Source of the DNA: Thermoplasmata archaeon
GTDB taxonomy: Archaea > Thermoplasmatota > Thermoplasmata > UBA184
NCBI GenBank assembly: GCA_027314845.1
Contig: DAHVAA010000077.1
Location: 1 to 7,271, forward strand
Direction: 5' to 3'
Length of the DNA: 7,271 nucleotides
In this document: positions 6,166 to 7,271 of the stretch, piece after piece
Layout of the letters: the number at the start of each line of letters is the position of its first letter
Position numbering within the stretch: the stretch's first letter is position 1
Notes under the pieces: generated by a model
Databases searched by the model: none
Told to the model about the DNA's origin: nothing
The model's input: only the letters and a program-made list of their open reading frames with translations
Position numbers and translations under genes: made by a program

Positions 6166-6186
6166 CCACCTCGGTACCCGAGGTGG
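6166..6186. repeat. Perfect 9+9 inverted repeat in a divergent spacer
   Basis: CCACCTCGG at 6166-6174, a 3-base spacer TAC, and CCGAGGTGG at 6178-6186 form a perfect dyad. It lies in the 198-base region between the divergent hydrolase and small-protein genes, about 20 bases after a TATA-like GCTAAGTA at 6145-6152. That position suits a repressor operator or an RNA hairpin at the start of a transcript. It is not followed by a T run, so it is not a convincing terminator. I see nothing else supportable in this spacer. Confidence 0.65.
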
Positions 6187-6238
6187 CTCGTCCGGCCGGA
6201 GTGGGACCCTGAGCGCGATCTTCCAGCGACCGCTGTTC

Positions 6239-6517
6239 ATGATGGGTGCTGCCTACGACTTCGCTTTTCGCCCGGTCCTGGGCGAGGGCGAGCCCGGCAT
6301 GGGAGGGCCCTGCGACGATCGGCCTCACCCGGTCGAGCTGTGTTCCGCGGCGTCGGAGCCGGGGTCCGCGGTCGTGTCCTTCCGGAGCTTCTCCTTGTGT
6401 CCGGATCACGAGGCCCAGCTGCGACAATGCGACCTACGGTTCATCGCGAAGGGGCACGCACCTCGGTTCCGCAACGCCGGGCGCGCCGGACCGACGCGGG
6501 CCGCCGACGGAAGATAA
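6239..6517 (+). CDS. Small four-Cys protein, possible zinc-binding, unknown function
   Basis: The frame encodes 92 residues from ATG 6239, with a second ATG immediately after. I do not recognise the family. Cys25, Cys35, Cys54 and Cys64, with His30 and His57 (C54-P-D-H57), give a spacing that could form a zinc site. The sequence AVVSFRSFSLCPDHEAQLRQC (44-64) looks like a real folded segment. Codon use is G+C-rich at third positions, as in the neighbours, which supports coding. The tail from about 72 is Arg/Ala/Gly rich. No start-proximal TATA box or Shine-Dalgarno is clear; a GCTAAGTA box at 6145-6152 would give a leader of about 65 bases containing or following the inverted repeat. The TAA stop lies inside the aldo/keto reductase TATA box. 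Confidence 0.63.
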   Translation: MMGAAYDFAFRPVLGEGEPGMGGPCDDRPHPVELCSAASEPGSAVVSFRSFSLCPDHEAQLRQCDLRFIAKGHAPRFRNAGRAGPTRAADGR

Positions 6518-6518
6518 A
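6512..6518 (+). promoter_or_regulatory. Archaeal TATA box for the aldo/keto reductase gene
   Basis: AGATAAA is centred about 28 bases upstream of ATG 6543, followed by CC as at the 4278 box, and no Shine-Dalgarno precedes the ATG. A leaderless transcript is likely. The box includes the TAA stop codon (6515-6517) of the upstream small gene. Confidence 0.7.
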
Positions 6519-6521
6519 CCC

Positions 6522-6537
6522 CTCCGACGGTTCGGAG
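6522..6537. repeat. Short inverted repeat between TATA box and start codon
   Basis: CTCCGA and TCGGAG are separated by CGGT. The 6+6 dyad fills the gap between the TATA box (6512-6518) and ATG 6543, where a bound repressor would block polymerase. If transcription starts earlier it could be a leader hairpin. It is short enough to arise by chance. Confidence 0.4.
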
Positions 6538-6542
6538 CCTCG

Positions 6543-7271
6543 ATGTCGATCGCGGTGCCTTTCGCCCCTCGGCTCCGGTCGAACCAGGGCGTGGAGATCC
6601 CGGCGCTCGGACTTGGGGTCTTCCAGTCGTCGCCCGGCCCAACGACCCGTCAGGCGGTCACCTGGGCGCTCGAGGCGGGGTACCGCCACATCGATACGGC
6701 CGCGATGTACGAGAACGAGGCCGACGTCGGAGAGGCGGTCCGCGCGAGCGGCCTTCCCCGCGAAGAGGTCTTCGTCACCACCAAGCTCTGGCATACCGAG
6801 CACGGCTACGACCGGGCTCTCAAGGCCGCCGCGGCGAGCCTCGCGCGACTGGGCCTTCCGTTCGTGGACCTCTACTTGATCCACTGGCCGACCGCATCCT
6901 CCCCCCGGGACCGACTCGACTCTTGGAAGGCGCTCGAGCGGCTCCAGAAGGAGGGGAAGGCCCGCGCCATCGGGGTCTGCAACTACACGGTCCGCCACTT
7001 GGAGGAGCTCCGGGCCGAGGCGTCGGTGGACCCGGCGGTCGATCAGGTCGAATGCCACCCGTTCGTCTACGACCCCGAGCTCGCCGGCTATCTCCGGGGT
7101 CGCGGGATCCTCCTTGAAGCCTGGGCCCCGCTCACGCGCGGCCGGCATTTCGGCGACCCGACGGTCTCGGCGATCGCGAGCGCCCACGGGCGTACCCCGG
7201 CCCAGGTACACCTGCGGTGGGGGCTCGAGCACGGTTTCCTCGAGCTCCCGAAATCGGTCCATCGTGAGCGG
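6543..7271 (+). CDS. Aldo/keto reductase, 3' end outside the window
   Basis: The frame starts at ATG 6543 and is still open at the last base, giving 243 residues of a protein usually 265-290 long. The family (PF00248, AKR3/AKR5-like) reduces aldehydes and ketones with NADPH on a TIM barrel in the cytoplasm. The catalytic tetrad is complete: Asp51 and Tyr56 in GYRHIDTAAMYENE, Lys81 in VTTKLWH, and His114 in DLYLIHWP. IGVCNY (143-148), DQVECHPF (167-174) and the phosphate-binding loop start PKSVHRER (236-243) match family signatures. The remainder should hold the rest of the cofactor loop and the C-terminal helix. It has its own TATA box and a possible operator. The physiological substrate is unknown; 2,5-diketo-gluconate or methylglyoxal-type reductases are the nearest comparison by motif. 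Confidence 0.93.
   Translation, partial: MSIAVPFAPRLRSNQGVEIPALGLGVFQSSPGPTTRQAVTWALEAGYRHIDTAAMYENEADVGEAVRASGLPREEVFVTTKLWHTEHGYDRALKAAAASLARLGLPFVDLYLIHWPTASSPRDRLDSWKALERLQKEGKARAIGVCNYTVRHLEELRAEASVDPAVDQVECHPFVYDPELAGYLRGRGILLEAWAPLTRGRHFGDPTVSAIASAHGRTPAQVHLRWGLEHGFLELPKSVHRER

Noticed and set aside
6121..6238. Possible structured RNA or tRNA in the divergent spacer
   Set aside because: A strong hairpin is present, but I found no T-loop, anticodon arm or acceptor pairing, nor any rRNA or SRP-like segment.

Overview
The window is G+C-rich and looks archaeal. Two good TATA boxes (4278-4283 and 6512-6518) share the 7-mer ATAAACC and lie about 25-28 bases upstream of ATG codons with no Shine-Dalgarno sequence. 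This is the layout of archaeal leaderless promoters. The gene content (eIF2B-like protein, FadH-type short-chain dehydrogenase, aldo/keto reductase, cupin, small Cys-rich proteins) fits a heterotrophic, G+C-rich archaeon. A member of the Thermoplasmatota is my guess, but no phylogenetic marker here proves it.

Layout, left to right. The end of an unidentified + strand gene (1-246) meets a 48-residue zinc-ribbon-like gene on the minus strand (243-389), and the two stop codons share one CTAG. Behind it on the minus strand is a putative esterase of the esterase D/antigen 85 type (447-1529). Divergent from the esterase runs a + strand block: an eIF2B/ribose-1,5-bisphosphate-isomerase-like protein (1590-2459), a thioredoxin-like protein with WCPFC (2494-2853), and a FadH-type 2,4-dienoyl-CoA reductase (2898-3725). 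The reductase ends on another shared CTAG against a minus-strand cupin (3722-4207).

A strong TATA box in the cupin's divergent spacer drives a two-gene unit: a second thioredoxin-like protein with WCPHC (4305-4670), and a Cys-rich unknown (4667-5203) that starts in a GTGA overlap. This unit converges on a minus-strand alpha/beta hydrolase (5210-6040). A 198-base divergent spacer with a perfect 9+9 inverted repeat follows. After it come a small four-Cys protein (6239-6517) and an aldo/keto reductase (6543 to the window end), whose TATA box contains the small gene's stop codon.

Taken together this is a compact housekeeping and redox neighbourhood: two thioredoxin-fold proteins, two NAD(P)H oxidoreductases, two hydrolases and several small putative zinc proteins. 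I see no mobile element, CRISPR array, rRNA, tRNA or defence system, and no clear multi-gene novel system. The most notable points are the CTAG stop sharing, the leaderless promoters, the two compact operator-like inverted repeats, and unrecognised Cys-rich genes that merit homology searches. No stretch over 300 bases lacks a gene.
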